Assembly: GCF_014174355.1 (NCBI RefSeq)
Contig: NZ_JABEQF010000020.1
Location: forward strand, 1 to 58,446
DNA: 58,446 nucleotides
Origin: Gluconacetobacter azotocaptans
GTDB lineage: Bacteria > Pseudomonadota > Alphaproteobacteria > Acetobacterales > Acetobacteraceae
Reading direction: 5' to 3'
The notes beneath the pieces are model-generated. The model was not told the DNA's origin and searched no databases. It saw nothing but the letters and a program-made list of their open reading frames with translations. The stretch's first letter is position 1. Every line of letters begins with the position of its first letter. Below are positions 39,332 to 49,332 of this stretch, piece by piece. The translations under genes and the position numbers were made by a program.

Positions 39332-40537
39332 TCAGGCCCCTGCCAGGCAATCCGCGACATGGCGGCGGATCATGCTTTCCTCGTCGGTCGGGATCACGCG
39401 GACCTCCACCGTGCTGTCCGGGGTGCTGATCACCGCGGCGTGGGCCGCGTTGGCGCCCGCGTCCAGCCGGACGCCCAGCCAGCCCAGGCGCGCGCAGGCC
39501 GCCGCGCGCACCGCGGCATCATGCTCGCCGATGCCGGCGGTAAAGACCAGCCCGTCCAGCCCCCCCAGCACCGCCGCCATCGCACCCACCTGCTGCACCA
39601 GGCGGTAGGCGAACAGATCCAGCGCCTCGCGCGCCTGGGCGTCGCCGGCGGCGCGGCCCTGAAGGTCGCGCATGTCGCTGGACACGTCCGACACGCCCAG
39701 CAGGCCCGAATGCCGGTACAGCACGTCCTCGATCGCGGCGGCGTCCAGCCCTTCGGCGCGCAGCATGTACAGGATGACCCCGGGGTCGAGCTGTCCGCAG
39801 CGCGTGCCCATCACCAGTCCGTCCAGCACCGAGAACCCCATCGTGGTCTCGACGCTGCGTCCGGCGTCCAGCGCGCACAGGCTGGCCCCGTTGCCCAGAT
39901 GCGCCACCACCGTCCGCCCCGCCGCCAGCCGCTGCGACAGGCCCAGCAGGCAGGACGCGATATATTCGTAGGACAGGCCGTGAAACCCGTAACGCCGCAC
40001 CCCCCGCTGCCCATAGGCGCGCGGCAGCGCCAGCCGCGTCGCCGCCGCCGGCATGGTGTGGTGGAAGGCGGTGTCGAAACACGCCACCTGCGCCAGGTCG
40101 GGACGCAACGCCGCCAGGGCGCGGATCGGGCCCAGGCTGGCCGGCTGGTGCAGCGGCGCGAACGGGGTCAGCGCGTCCAGCCGGGTCAGGATATCCGGCG
40201 TGATCCGCACCGGCTGGATAAAATCGGGCCCGCCATGCACCACCCGGTGCCCCACCCCCGCCAGCGGCACGTCGCCCAGATGGGACGTTACCCAGTCGAT
40301 CAGGCTGCCGACCGGGCCCTGATGGGCGTCCGTGGTGTCGGCCGGGTCGGGGGCCGGCCAGGTCCGTTCGGCCAGCACATGCCCGTCGGCGTCCACGGCG
40401 CGGAAATGCGGATGGGTGGTGATGCCTTCCAGTTCGCCCGAGGCGATGCGCCGCGCCGCTCCCCCCTCATCCTGATGGAACAGGGCGAACTTGACGCTGG
40501 ACGAACCGGCATTGAGCGCGAGTACCGCCGTTGCCAT
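39332..40537 (-). CDS. ackA: Acetate kinase
   Basis: Converts acetyl phosphate and ADP to acetate and ATP. 401 residues. ASKHA motifs are present: NAGSSSVKFALF at the N-terminus, HLGNGASL, GVSDVSSDMRDL and FTAGIGEHD. GGAAGGG lies upstream of the ATG. First gene of the ackA-xfp-nudix unit. Confidence 0.97.
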   Translation of the reverse strand: MATAVLALNAGSSSVKFALFHQDEGGAARRIASGELEGITTHPHFRAVDADGHVLAERTWPAPDPADTTDAHQGPVGSLIDWVTSHLGDVPLAGVGHRVVHGGPDFIQPVRITPDILTRLDALTPFAPLHQPASLGPIRALAALRPDLAQVACFDTAFHHTMPAAATRLALPRAYGQRGVRRYGFHGLSYEYIASCLLGLSQRLAAGRTVVAHLGNGASLCALDAGRSVETTMGFSVLDGLVMGTRCGQLDPGVILYMLRAEGLDAAAIEDVLYRHSGLLGVSDVSSDMRDLQGRAAGDAQAREALDLFAYRLVQQVGAMAAVLGGLDGLVFTAGIGEHDAAVRAAACARLGWLGVRLDAGANAAHAAVISTPDSTVEVRVIPTDEESMIRRHVADCLAGA

Positions 40538-40610
40538 GACATGTCCCTTCCATCCCGTACGGCGGGTAACCTAACAGGCCGGAGGACGAAAGGACATTGA
40601 CCCGTGTCAA

Positions 40611-40631
40611 ACCCGGCCCCCACCGGGCCGG
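40611..40631 (-). terminator. Hairpin terminator of the glycosyltransferase gene
   Basis: CCCGGCCC-five-base loop-GGGCCGGG, a perfect 8-bp stem, 24 bases past the glycosyltransferase stop and followed on the minus strand by TTT. It also precedes the ackA promoter region. Confidence 0.6.
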
Positions 40632-40655
40632 GCGGAAGGGGCCGGAAGGGCCGCG

Positions 40656-43181
40656 TCAGGAGGGCGGAGCCGCCGGGTCCGCCAGGTCGAAGAACGGTTG
40701 CAGGTCGACGGTGAAATGGCGGGAGTAGGCCGGATCGTTGCGATAGATCGGCCGGTCGCGCCATTTTTCCTGCATGAACTGCGTTTCCGCGAAGAAGCGG
40801 GCCTCGGTCTCGGGCCGGTTGTCGCTGCCGCGTGACAAGCTTTCGTGATGATAGGCGACGAATTCGTTGCACTGGATGATGCGGTAGCCGGCCTCGCGCA
40901 CGCGCAGGCACAGATCGACGTCGTTATAGGCGACGGTCAGGTTCTGTTCGTCGAACCCGCCGAGGGCGCGGAACAGGTCGGCGCGGATCAGCATCCCCGC
41001 CGCCGTCACGGCCGAGACCTCGTGCGAGAGCTGCGCCCGCCCGATGAAGCCGTACTCGTTGCCGTCCAGCCCGCGATGCACATGGGCCGCAACGCCGGCC
41101 GGCCCCACCACGACGCCGACATGCTGCACCGTGTCGTTGGGATAGAGCAGCTTGCCGCCGACGATGCCGATATCGTCGCAGGACATCGCCTCGTTCACGA
41201 GCGTCTTCAGCCAGCCGGCATCGCGGACGAAGACGTCGTTGTTCATGAAGAAGTAAAAATCGGCGCTGCTGTCCCGCGTCGCCAGATTGTTCAGGCGGGA
41301 ATAGTTGAACCCCTCCTCGACCGTCAGGACGCGGACCCGGGGGGTGGCGGCCATTTCGGCGCAGAACAGTTCGGCCTCGCGCGTCAGGGACCAGTTGTTG
41401 ACCAGGATGATATCGTACTTGCGATAATCGGTCGTCGCCAGCACCGTCTCGACGCACCGGCGGGTGATGTCGATCTGGTCCTTGAACGGGATGATGACGG
41501 TGACCGAGGGCTGGGCGCGCGGGGCCTTCCAGTCCACGCGATACAGGGTCAGCCCCCGCAGCGACGACACGCTGGCCTTCTTGCCGACCCGCTTGAGGTG
41601 GTCGCCGACGCAGCGGACGCCGGCGTCGATCGCGTAGGTCTTGTTGCCGATCGCCACCGCCGTGGAATTCGGCGTCTTGCGCCAGTGATACAGGACTTCC
41701 GGCACATGATGGATCTGGGCGTGCGGGACCGCCTCGGTCAGCCGCAGGACCAGATCGTGGTCCTGCGCGCCGTCGTACTCCGACCGGATCTCGCCCACCG
41801 CGCGCATGACGGCGGCATCGACCATCATCAGATGGCAGATGTAGTTGCAGCCCAGCAGATAGCGATAGTTGAAATCGGGCTTCAGGTTCGGCTCAAGGAA
41901 ATAACCGGCCTGGTCGATCTTGTCCTCGTCCGAATACAGGATCTTCGCCCCGGTCCGGCGCGCATCCGCCACCATGACCTCCAGCGCCACATCGACCAGC
42001 AGGTCGTCATGGTCGAAGAAGACGATCCACTCCCCCCGCGCCGCCTTCAGCCCCACGTTGGTCGCCCCGGCGATGCCGAGATTCTTCTTCAGCGGCACCG
42101 AGCGGATGCGGGAATCGGCCCGGCAATATTCCTCGATCCGCGCCGCCACCGGAACGGACTTCATCCCGTCATCGACGATGATCAGTTCCCAGTTCCGGTA
42201 GGTCTGCGCGATGACCGATTCCACCGCCGCGGTGAAATCGTTCATTTCCGGCTTGTAGGTCGGGCAGATCACGCTGACCAGCGGTTCGGCCGCCGGGTGT
42301 CCGTCCGCCGCGCGCCGTTCGGCCATGCGGGCGCGCAGACTGTCGTAATAGGCGCGCGCCCAGCGGTCGTAATCGCCCAGATTGTAGCCCGGGCTTGGGA
42401 TCAGATCGACCATCTGCCGCCGCAGGGACGTGATTTCCCCATGCAGGCGCGCGATGGTTGCGGACAGATCGAGCAACCGGCCTTCGAGCTGGTCGGTGAC
42501 GATCGAGGTCTCGACCGGGCTGCCGCCCAGTTCGACATTCTCGGGCATGACGAAGAAGCGGAACCGCACCGCGCCGAACCGGCGGCGGGAATTGGGCACC
42601 ACGAGTTCGAACCCGCAATTGGCCTCGCCCCCGATGGCCGCCGTCACGTCGCCGCGATAGCGATCGGCCCGCACCTGCGCGATGGGGGCGTCGTCCATCG
42701 TCACCAGGATGTGGCAATGGCCGCCGACCTCGCCGGTCAGCGTGTCGATCCGCTGGATCCAGCCCCGCAGCGCCCCGGATTTCAGCCCGTCGACGAACGA
42801 CCGGTATTCGTATTTCGAGCGAATCCGGAATGTGCAACTGTCGCTGAGCCGCGACGGATCTTCCGGGTCCAGCGTCGGCACCACCGACCGGTCGGGAAAG
42901 CGCAGCGACAGGCTGTGCGGGCGATCGTCGATGAACTGGTCGGGAATGGGAAAGGCAAACCCCAGGCCGGTGGCGGTCGTGCCCAGGACCTGCTGCACAT
43001 CCGGACGGGGCTGCCCGCACCGGATGGTCCCGACCTCCTGCTCGTCGATCAGGACATGAAGTTCCGTGACGTCTTCGGGCGCGTTGGCGTCGAACGCCCA
43101 GCCCACCGCCAGCCTGCCCGTCACGCCATCGAAATGACCCTGGAAATTCGTCAACTGACGAAGCGGAACCGGACTGGACAT
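40656..43181 (-). CDS. Two-domain family 2 glycosyltransferase
   Basis: An 841-residue cytosolic protein. The N-terminal 290 residues are a beta-rich region of unknown role. GT2 domain 1 starts at about 310 (LVSVICPTYKPEMNDFTAAV, ELIIVDDGMKS, FFDHDDLLVD). GT2 domain 2 starts at about 580 (VTVIIPFKDQIDITRRCVE, YFFMNNDVFVRD, AYNDVDLCLRVREAGYRI). This layout resembles O-antigen and rhamnan polymerising transferases. ATG at 43181 has GAGGGTGC upstream. Stands alone between ackA and the hopanoid operon. Confidence 0.9.
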   Translation of the reverse strand: MSSPVPLRQLTNFQGHFDGVTGRLAVGWAFDANAPEDVTELHVLIDEQEVGTIRCGQPRPDVQQVLGTTATGLGFAFPIPDQFIDDRPHSLSLRFPDRSVVPTLDPEDPSRLSDSCTFRIRSKYEYRSFVDGLKSGALRGWIQRIDTLTGEVGGHCHILVTMDDAPIAQVRADRYRGDVTAAIGGEANCGFELVVPNSRRRFGAVRFRFFVMPENVELGGSPVETSIVTDQLEGRLLDLSATIARLHGEITSLRRQMVDLIPSPGYNLGDYDRWARAYYDSLRARMAERRAADGHPAAEPLVSVICPTYKPEMNDFTAAVESVIAQTYRNWELIIVDDGMKSVPVAARIEEYCRADSRIRSVPLKKNLGIAGATNVGLKAARGEWIVFFDHDDLLVDVALEVMVADARRTGAKILYSDEDKIDQAGYFLEPNLKPDFNYRYLLGCNYICHLMMVDAAVMRAVGEIRSEYDGAQDHDLVLRLTEAVPHAQIHHVPEVLYHWRKTPNSTAVAIGNKTYAIDAGVRCVGDHLKRVGKKASVSSLRGLTLYRVDWKAPRAQPSVTVIIPFKDQIDITRRCVETVLATTDYRKYDIILVNNWSLTREAELFCAEMAATPRVRVLTVEEGFNYSRLNNLATRDSSADFYFFMNNDVFVRDAGWLKTLVNEAMSCDDIGIVGGKLLYPNDTVQHVGVVVGPAGVAAHVHRGLDGNEYGFIGRAQLSHEVSAVTAAGMLIRADLFRALGGFDEQNLTVAYNDVDLCLRVREAGYRIIQCNEFVAYHHESLSRGSDNRPETEARFFAETQFMQEKWRDRPIYRNDPAYSRHFTVDLQPFFDLADPAAPPS

Positions 43182-43309
43182 GCACCCTCTTTTCAGACAG
43201 GCAAGGCCGCCGCGGAACGCAATCTCCGTCATGCCACCTCGCCGGACAAATCCGACGGGTCCAGCACAGACGTGAAACATTGAAATTAAATTAAGGGATT
43301 GGCCGAAAT

Positions 43310-43326
43310 GTCGGGCTTTGCCCGAC
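43310..43326 (-). terminator. Hairpin terminator of the hopanoid operon
   Basis: GTCGGGC-TTT-GCCCGAC, a perfect 7-bp stem, 13 bases beyond the hpnG stop, followed on the minus strand by ATTT and an AT-rich stretch. Confidence 0.6.
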
Positions 43327-43339
43327 CGTCCTGTGGTGT

Positions 43340-44077
43340 TTACGACGTCTGGAAAAAGCGGCCGCGCAGAAAGGCGACGGCCCGCGACCGCGCCTGCGCC
43401 GCGTCGCGGCCCAGCGTCACCAGGGCCGGGATCTGCCAGGGGCGCCGCAGGACGCTGGCCAGGATGCGGCCGATGCCGATGCCGCCGTCCGGCCCCAGCG
43501 CCAGCACCGCCGCCGGCGGCAGGCTGCGGTTCGCCGGATCACAGACCACGCGCAGCACCGCGAACGGTACCCCAGCCCGTGCGCATGCCTCGGCGACGAT
43601 GCCGCTTTCCATATCCAGCCCGGCGCAGCCAGTGCGGTGGAAGCAGGCGCCCTTGCGTCCGGCGGTCACCACCACATCGTCACTGTGCAGCAGATCGGCC
43701 GGCATGATGTCGGGGCGGCCGTCGCCCAGCCAGGCCAGCCAGGCCGGATCGGCCGGCAGGCGCCGCCCGTCGGGCAGTGCGACATGGCGCGGCACCAGAA
43801 TCGCGCCGGGCCGCAGGGCCGGGTCCAGCCCGGCCGCCAGCCCGAAGGACAGGATCGCATCCACCCCCGCGTGCAGCAGGCGCGCCACGGCGGCTTCGGC
43901 CCCGGCGCGGGTGGCGCCGCTGACGCCGATCGCGGCGTGGGGCGCGAAGGCGCGGATCAGCGCGGCCTCGGCTTCCATACCCACGACGATGCCCGGCCGC
44001 GCGGCCGGCATCCCGCCTGGGCTGTTACCCTGCCCCGATACCGGCGCGTCCTGCGCCGTTCCCGATCCGTCCGGCAT
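43340..44077 (-). CDS. hpnG: Hopanoid-associated phosphorylase HpnG
   Basis: A 245-residue nucleoside phosphorylase-fold protein. In other bacteria HpnG releases adenine from adenosylhopane to give ribosylhopane. GIVVGMEAEA at the start, the nucleoside-binding GLDMESGIVAEAC and the late region VVCDPANRSLPP fit the family. The ATG overlaps the shc stop (TGATG), confirming its place as last gene of the hopanoid operon. hpnH, its usual functional partner, is not in the window. Confidence 0.9.
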   Translation of the reverse strand: MPDGSGTAQDAPVSGQGNSPGGMPAARPGIVVGMEAEAALIRAFAPHAAIGVSGATRAGAEAAVARLLHAGVDAILSFGLAAGLDPALRPGAILVPRHVALPDGRRLPADPAWLAWLGDGRPDIMPADLLHSDDVVVTAGRKGACFHRTGCAGLDMESGIVAEACARAGVPFAVLRVVCDPANRSLPPAAVLALGPDGGIGIGRILASVLRRPWQIPALVTLGRDAAQARSRAVAFLRGRFFQTS

Positions 44078-46068
44078 CAGAAGCCGAACGCGACGTGGCA
44101 GCTGTTGCTGGAGGCCAGGTTGCGATAGCGCGACAGCGCCATCAGCGGGAAGAACTGGCGATAGCCATGATAGCGCAGGTAGAAGACCTTGGGGAAACCA
44201 ACCGCGTTGTACGGTTCCTCGTCCCACTCGCCGTCCGCGTTCTGCATCCGCGTCAGGAAGGCCATGCCGCGCGCCACCGCCGGGTCGCCATGCAGGCCCG
44301 CCGCCATCAGGCCCAGCACCGCCCAGGCGGTCTGCGACGGCAGGCTTTCGTGATAGATGCCGGGGGTGGCGCCTTCGTACGACGCGCAATCCTCGCCCCA
44401 GCCGCCGTCCTCGCGCTGGACGGCGCGCAGCCACTCCACCGCCCGGACCATCGACGGGTCGTCATGCGCCACCCCCGCCGCGTTGTACGCGCACAGGACC
44501 GACCAGGTGCCGTAGATGTAGTTGGTGCCCCAGCGCCCGAACCAGCAGCCTTCCTTTTCCTGGTCCGACCGCAGGTAGGCGATGCCGCGTTCGATCACCG
44601 GCCGGTCCTCGGGGTGGCCGAGCTGCGCCAGGAACGAGATGCAGCGCGCGGTCACGTCCGCCGTCGGCGGATCCAGCAGCGCGCCGTGGTCGGCAAAGGG
44701 AATGTGGTTGAGGAATTCGAGGTTGTTGTCGATATCGAACGCACCCCAGCCGCCATTGCTGCTCTGCATCCCGATGATCCACTGGCGGGCGCGTTCGATC
44801 GCCTCGTCATTCGCGGGATCGCCCTCGCGGTGCAGCAGCATGCCGACCACCGCCGTGTCGTCGACATCCGGGTAATGATCGTTGCGATACTGGAAGGCCC
44901 ATCCGCCGGGCGCCACGTCCGGGCAGTTGATGGCCCAGTCGCCCTTGACGTCCAGGATCTGGCGGTCACGCAGCCATCCGGCGGCAGCGGCCAGCTTCTG
45001 GCGCGTTTCCTCGGGCCGGACGCCGTCGGGGCCGGACGCGGCCTCGATCATTGCGTGGCCGGCCAGGCCGGTGTCCCAGATCGGCGACACGCAGGGCTGG
45101 CAATAGGTTTCCTCGCCGTTCTCGACCAGCAGGTTGCGCACCGCCTCCCACGCCGTGGCGGCGCGCGGGTCGCTGTCGGGCACGCCCAGCGCGCGGTACA
45201 TCATCACCGTGTTGGCCATGGCGGGATAGATCGCGCCCAGCCCGTCGACGCCGTTCAGGCGGGGTTCGATGAAATCGACGGCCGCCTTGATCGCGCGGCG
45301 GCGGGTGGCCTCGGGGATCAGCCGTTCCGCCGGGCGCACCAGCTTGTCCACATATTTGAACACGCGGCCCAGCGGCGAGCGGTACGGCCCGCGGATCCAG
45401 TCGCGGATGCGCGACGGCGGGGTGACGAACAATTCCTGCACATGCACGCCATGCGGGTTGATCGCGCGCGGGCGCAGGGCCGCCAGCACCAGCAGCGGCG
45501 CGATCACCGTCCGCGACCAGTAGGACATGTTCCACATGGAGAAGAACGCCTTGCGCGGCAGCAGCACCAGCTCCACCGGCATGGCGGGCGTGGCATGCCA
45601 GGGCACTTCGCCATATAGCGCAAGCTGGAAACGGGTGAAGACGTTGCTGCGCTCGGCCCCGCCATGGTCCAGGATCGCAGCGCGGGCGCGCGCCATGTGC
45701 GGGGCATTTATATCGTCGCCGATGGCCTTGAGCGCGAAATACGCCTTCACCGACGCCGAGATGTCGAACTTGCCCCCGTAATACAGCGGCCAGCCGCCGT
45801 GCTCGCCCTGGATGCGGCGCAGATAGACGCCGATGCGCGCCTGCAACGCGGGGTCGATCCGGTCCAGGTAATGTTCCAGCAGGACATATTCCGCCGGAAT
45901 GGTGGCGTCGGCCTCAAGCTCGAACACCCAGTGCCCGTCGTCGTTCTGCCGCCGGCCCAGCGCCGCGTGGGCGCGGTCCGTGGCACGGTCGATGTCCGCC
46001 ATCGGCACGATCGGGTCCCGTGCGGCGGGGCGAGAGAGATCGAGGGTATCGGTCGCGTTCGGCATCAT
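44077..46068 (-). CDS. shc: Squalene-hopene cyclase
   Basis: Cyclises squalene to hopene/hopanol in the inner membrane. 663 residues. The catalytic DVDDTA motif is present (YPDVDDTAVVGML), as are several QW repeats (QGEHGGWPLYY, QREDGGWGED, QNADGEWDEE) and the GCWFGRWGTNYIYGTW block. ATG at 46068 or 46065 (tandem ATGs). Also called hpnF. It follows hpnE after 70 bases. Confidence 0.98.
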   Translation of the reverse strand: MMPNATDTLDLSRPAARDPIVPMADIDRATDRAHAALGRRQNDDGHWVFELEADATIPAEYVLLEHYLDRIDPALQARIGVYLRRIQGEHGGWPLYYGGKFDISASVKAYFALKAIGDDINAPHMARARAAILDHGGAERSNVFTRFQLALYGEVPWHATPAMPVELVLLPRKAFFSMWNMSYWSRTVIAPLLVLAALRPRAINPHGVHVQELFVTPPSRIRDWIRGPYRSPLGRVFKYVDKLVRPAERLIPEATRRRAIKAAVDFIEPRLNGVDGLGAIYPAMANTVMMYRALGVPDSDPRAATAWEAVRNLLVENGEETYCQPCVSPIWDTGLAGHAMIEAASGPDGVRPEETRQKLAAAAGWLRDRQILDVKGDWAINCPDVAPGGWAFQYRNDHYPDVDDTAVVGMLLHREGDPANDEAIERARQWIIGMQSSNGGWGAFDIDNNLEFLNHIPFADHGALLDPPTADVTARCISFLAQLGHPEDRPVIERGIAYLRSDQEKEGCWFGRWGTNYIYGTWSVLCAYNAAGVAHDDPSMVRAVEWLRAVQREDGGWGEDCASYEGATPGIYHESLPSQTAWAVLGLMAAGLHGDPAVARGMAFLTRMQNADGEWDEEPYNAVGFPKVFYLRYHGYRQFFPLMALSRYRNLASSNSCHVAFGF

Positions 46069-46138
46069 TCCACGTTCCCCGCCATCCGGCGCGGGCCTGT
46101 CCAAATTTCCTGTCCGGAGGGGATCGGCGCGCCGCGCA

Positions 46139-47452
46139 TCACCCCGTCGCCCGGGCGGACCGCCCGCGCGCACGCAGGACGCGTATCGCAGTCGCCCCGG
46201 ATCTCATTGCACCTTCGATTGTTGCGGGCAACCCCGTGGCCGTCCAGTCCCCCGCCAGCAGCAGGTTGCCCAGCGCCGTTTCGCATCCCGGCCGCAGGCG
46301 TTCCTGCGCCGGGGTTGCGGCGAAGGTCGCACGCTTCTCGCGCACCACGCGCATGGGTGGCATCGCGACCGGCAGGGGGCTGGCCAGTGCCGGGTCGAGG
46401 GCGGTTCGGACCTCATCCCAGATTGTTGCCGCCAGCGTATCCGGGTCGCGGTCGGCGTAGCGGTTGGCGGCGCTGACGGTGACCGACAGCACGTCGCCCT
46501 TGACGAACACCCATTCGCTGATCCCGCCGACGACGCCGATAAAGCGCGCCTGCCCCAGCGCGCCCAGCGCCGAGGGCGGAACAGGCATGCGGAAATGGAC
46601 GTTCAGGATGCTTTCGAACGCATCCGGCGCGGTGAAGCCCGGCACCTTGCCGGCCAGCAGGCCCGCCGCCACCGGCGCCGGCACCGCCAGGATCACCGTA
46701 TCGTCCGGCCCCACCGCCACCAGCCGGTCGGGCAGGCGCAGGCCGGTCACCCGCCCGTCGGCGACTTCGACCGCGGCGACGCGGCAGCCGGTCTCGACCT
46801 CCGCCTTCAGGATCGACAGATGCGCCAGCGCCGGATCGACGAAGCTTTCCGACAGCCCGACTTCGGGGAAACAGGGAATGCAGGCGCGCCCGCCCTTGGC
46901 CAGGCTTTCGCGGACCACCGCCCCCAGCAGGGCGGCGCTGCCGGTATCGCACGGCGTGTTCAGCGCCGAGACCGCGAACGGCGCCAGCAGGCGGCTGGCC
47001 AGCATGCCGGGCAGCAGGCAGTCGGCCACCGTTTCCTCCGGCCCGGCCCGGGTCAGGCGCGTCAGGCCACGGATTTCCGACAGGCGCATGCCCGGCACGC
47101 GCCGGCGCTTCGACAGCAGCCAGAACGGCAGCCGTCCCCGCGACAGGTCCAGCGTCCAGCGCGACCGGTCGCCAAGATCGACGAAGGGAAAGATCGGCCG
47201 GCCGGGACCGGTCAGGCTGCGTTCCGCCCCGATCAGGCCCAGATAGCGGAACACCGCGTCATTCGCCGACAGCAGCAGATGGTTACCGTTGTCGATCCGG
47301 CAGCCCAGGTGCCGGTCCTCGTACGACCGGGCGCGGCCGCCGCAGGCCGGCCCGGCCTCGTAGACCGTGATCCGCACCCCGCTGCCCGCCAGTTCGACCG
47401 CCGCCGACAGGCCCGCCAGGCCGCCGCCGACGATATGGACATGCCCTGTCAT
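46139..47452 (-). CDS. hpnE: Squalene-associated FAD-dependent desaturase HpnE
   Basis: A 437-residue flavoprotein, converting hydroxysqualene to squalene in the HpnCDE route. N-terminal FAD motif VGGGLAGLSAAVELAGSG, then GGRARSYEDR, and the C-terminal FAD region LLLAGDWTATGLPATIEGAM. Follows hpnD with four bases between, so translationally close. Confidence 0.95.
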   Translation of the reverse strand: MTGHVHIVGGGLAGLSAAVELAGSGVRITVYEAGPACGGRARSYEDRHLGCRIDNGNHLLLSANDAVFRYLGLIGAERSLTGPGRPIFPFVDLGDRSRWTLDLSRGRLPFWLLSKRRRVPGMRLSEIRGLTRLTRAGPEETVADCLLPGMLASRLLAPFAVSALNTPCDTGSAALLGAVVRESLAKGGRACIPCFPEVGLSESFVDPALAHLSILKAEVETGCRVAAVEVADGRVTGLRLPDRLVAVGPDDTVILAVPAPVAAGLLAGKVPGFTAPDAFESILNVHFRMPVPPSALGALGQARFIGVVGGISEWVFVKGDVLSVTVSAANRYADRDPDTLAATIWDEVRTALDPALASPLPVAMPPMRVVREKRATFAATPAQERLRPGCETALGNLLLAGDWTATGLPATIEGAMRSGATAIRVLRARGRSARATG

Positions 47453-47456
47453 GCGG

Positions 47457-48356
<900 letters not shown>

Positions 48357-48385
48357 TCCCGCCTTCCCGTTCAAATCCCGCGTCC

Positions 48386-49288
48386 TCACGCCAGCACCCG
48401 CAGCGCGCCCAGGCCCGCCTTTGCGACGTCGCCTTTCGACAGCTTCACCCGCCCGGCCACCGGGTCCTCGCGCCGCAGGCGTTCGGTCAGGCGATGGGCC
48501 AGCCCGACGATCACGGCGCTTTCCAGCCGCATGCGCCGGTCCCGCACCAGGGCAGGCAGGCGCGCGGCCTCGCGGTTCAGCATGTCCACCTTGTCCAGCA
48601 GGGCGTCGATCACCCGGCGCAGGCCGGGGGACGCGCGGCTGGCGCCCAGGTCGTCCAGCGACGCGCCCTCCCGCGCCAGCCAGGGCAACGGCAGATAGCA
48701 GCGATCGAGCACGCGCAGGTCGTCCGCGCAGTCCTGCAAATGGTTCAGCACCTGCAACGACGTGCACAGCGCGTCCGACGGGCCGAACGTGCCCGCGTCC
48801 TCGCCATGCAGGCCCAGCAGGAAACGGCCTACCGGATTGGCGGAATAGCGGCAATAGTCCACCAGTTCGTCCCAGGACTGGTACCGCCCCTTCACCGCGT
48901 CCTGGCGGAACGCCACGATCAGGTCGGTGGCCGTGGCCGCCGGCACGCCGGTCACCGCCAGCGCCCGCCCGACCCGCACCGCCGTCTGGGCGTCGCGACG
49001 CGGCGGGGCCTGGCGGCGGCCCAGCACCACGTCCTCCATCGCGTTCAGGCGCGCGATCTTGGCGTCGGCATCCAGCCGGTCGGTGTCCACGATGTCGTCG
49101 ATCACCCGCGCGAAATCATAGTACGCATGCACATGCGGGCGCAGCCGGCGGCTGATCAGCAGCGACCCCACGGGAAAATTCTCGTCCGACGCGCCCTTGC
49201 CGGACGACACGTCTTCCGTTCCCCACACGGCGTCCGGTGCCGGGGTCCCATTGTTGTTCGGGCTGGCGTTCACGTCCTGTCCTGTCAT
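48386..49288 (-). CDS. hpnC: Hydroxysqualene synthase HpnC
   Basis: A 300-residue squalene/phytoene synthase-family enzyme that turns presqualene diphosphate into hydroxysqualene. First motif FARVIDDIVDTDR and second LNHLQDCADDLR; the N-terminal SDENFPVGSLLISRRLRPHV is typical of HpnC. An ATG three codons upstream (49297) is an alternative start. Confidence 0.95.
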   Translation of the reverse strand: MTGQDVNASPNNNGTPAPDAVWGTEDVSSGKGASDENFPVGSLLISRRLRPHVHAYYDFARVIDDIVDTDRLDADAKIARLNAMEDVVLGRRQAPPRRDAQTAVRVGRALAVTGVPAATATDLIVAFRQDAVKGRYQSWDELVDYCRYSANPVGRFLLGLHGEDAGTFGPSDALCTSLQVLNHLQDCADDLRVLDRCYLPLPWLAREGASLDDLGASRASPGLRRVIDALLDKVDMLNREAARLPALVRDRRMRLESAVIVGLAHRLTERLRREDPVAGRVKLSKGDVAKAGLGALRVLA

Positions 49289-49332
49289 CCTCGTCATGCC
49301 GGGCGGACACTATCGCGTGCCGTGGTCTCTGC

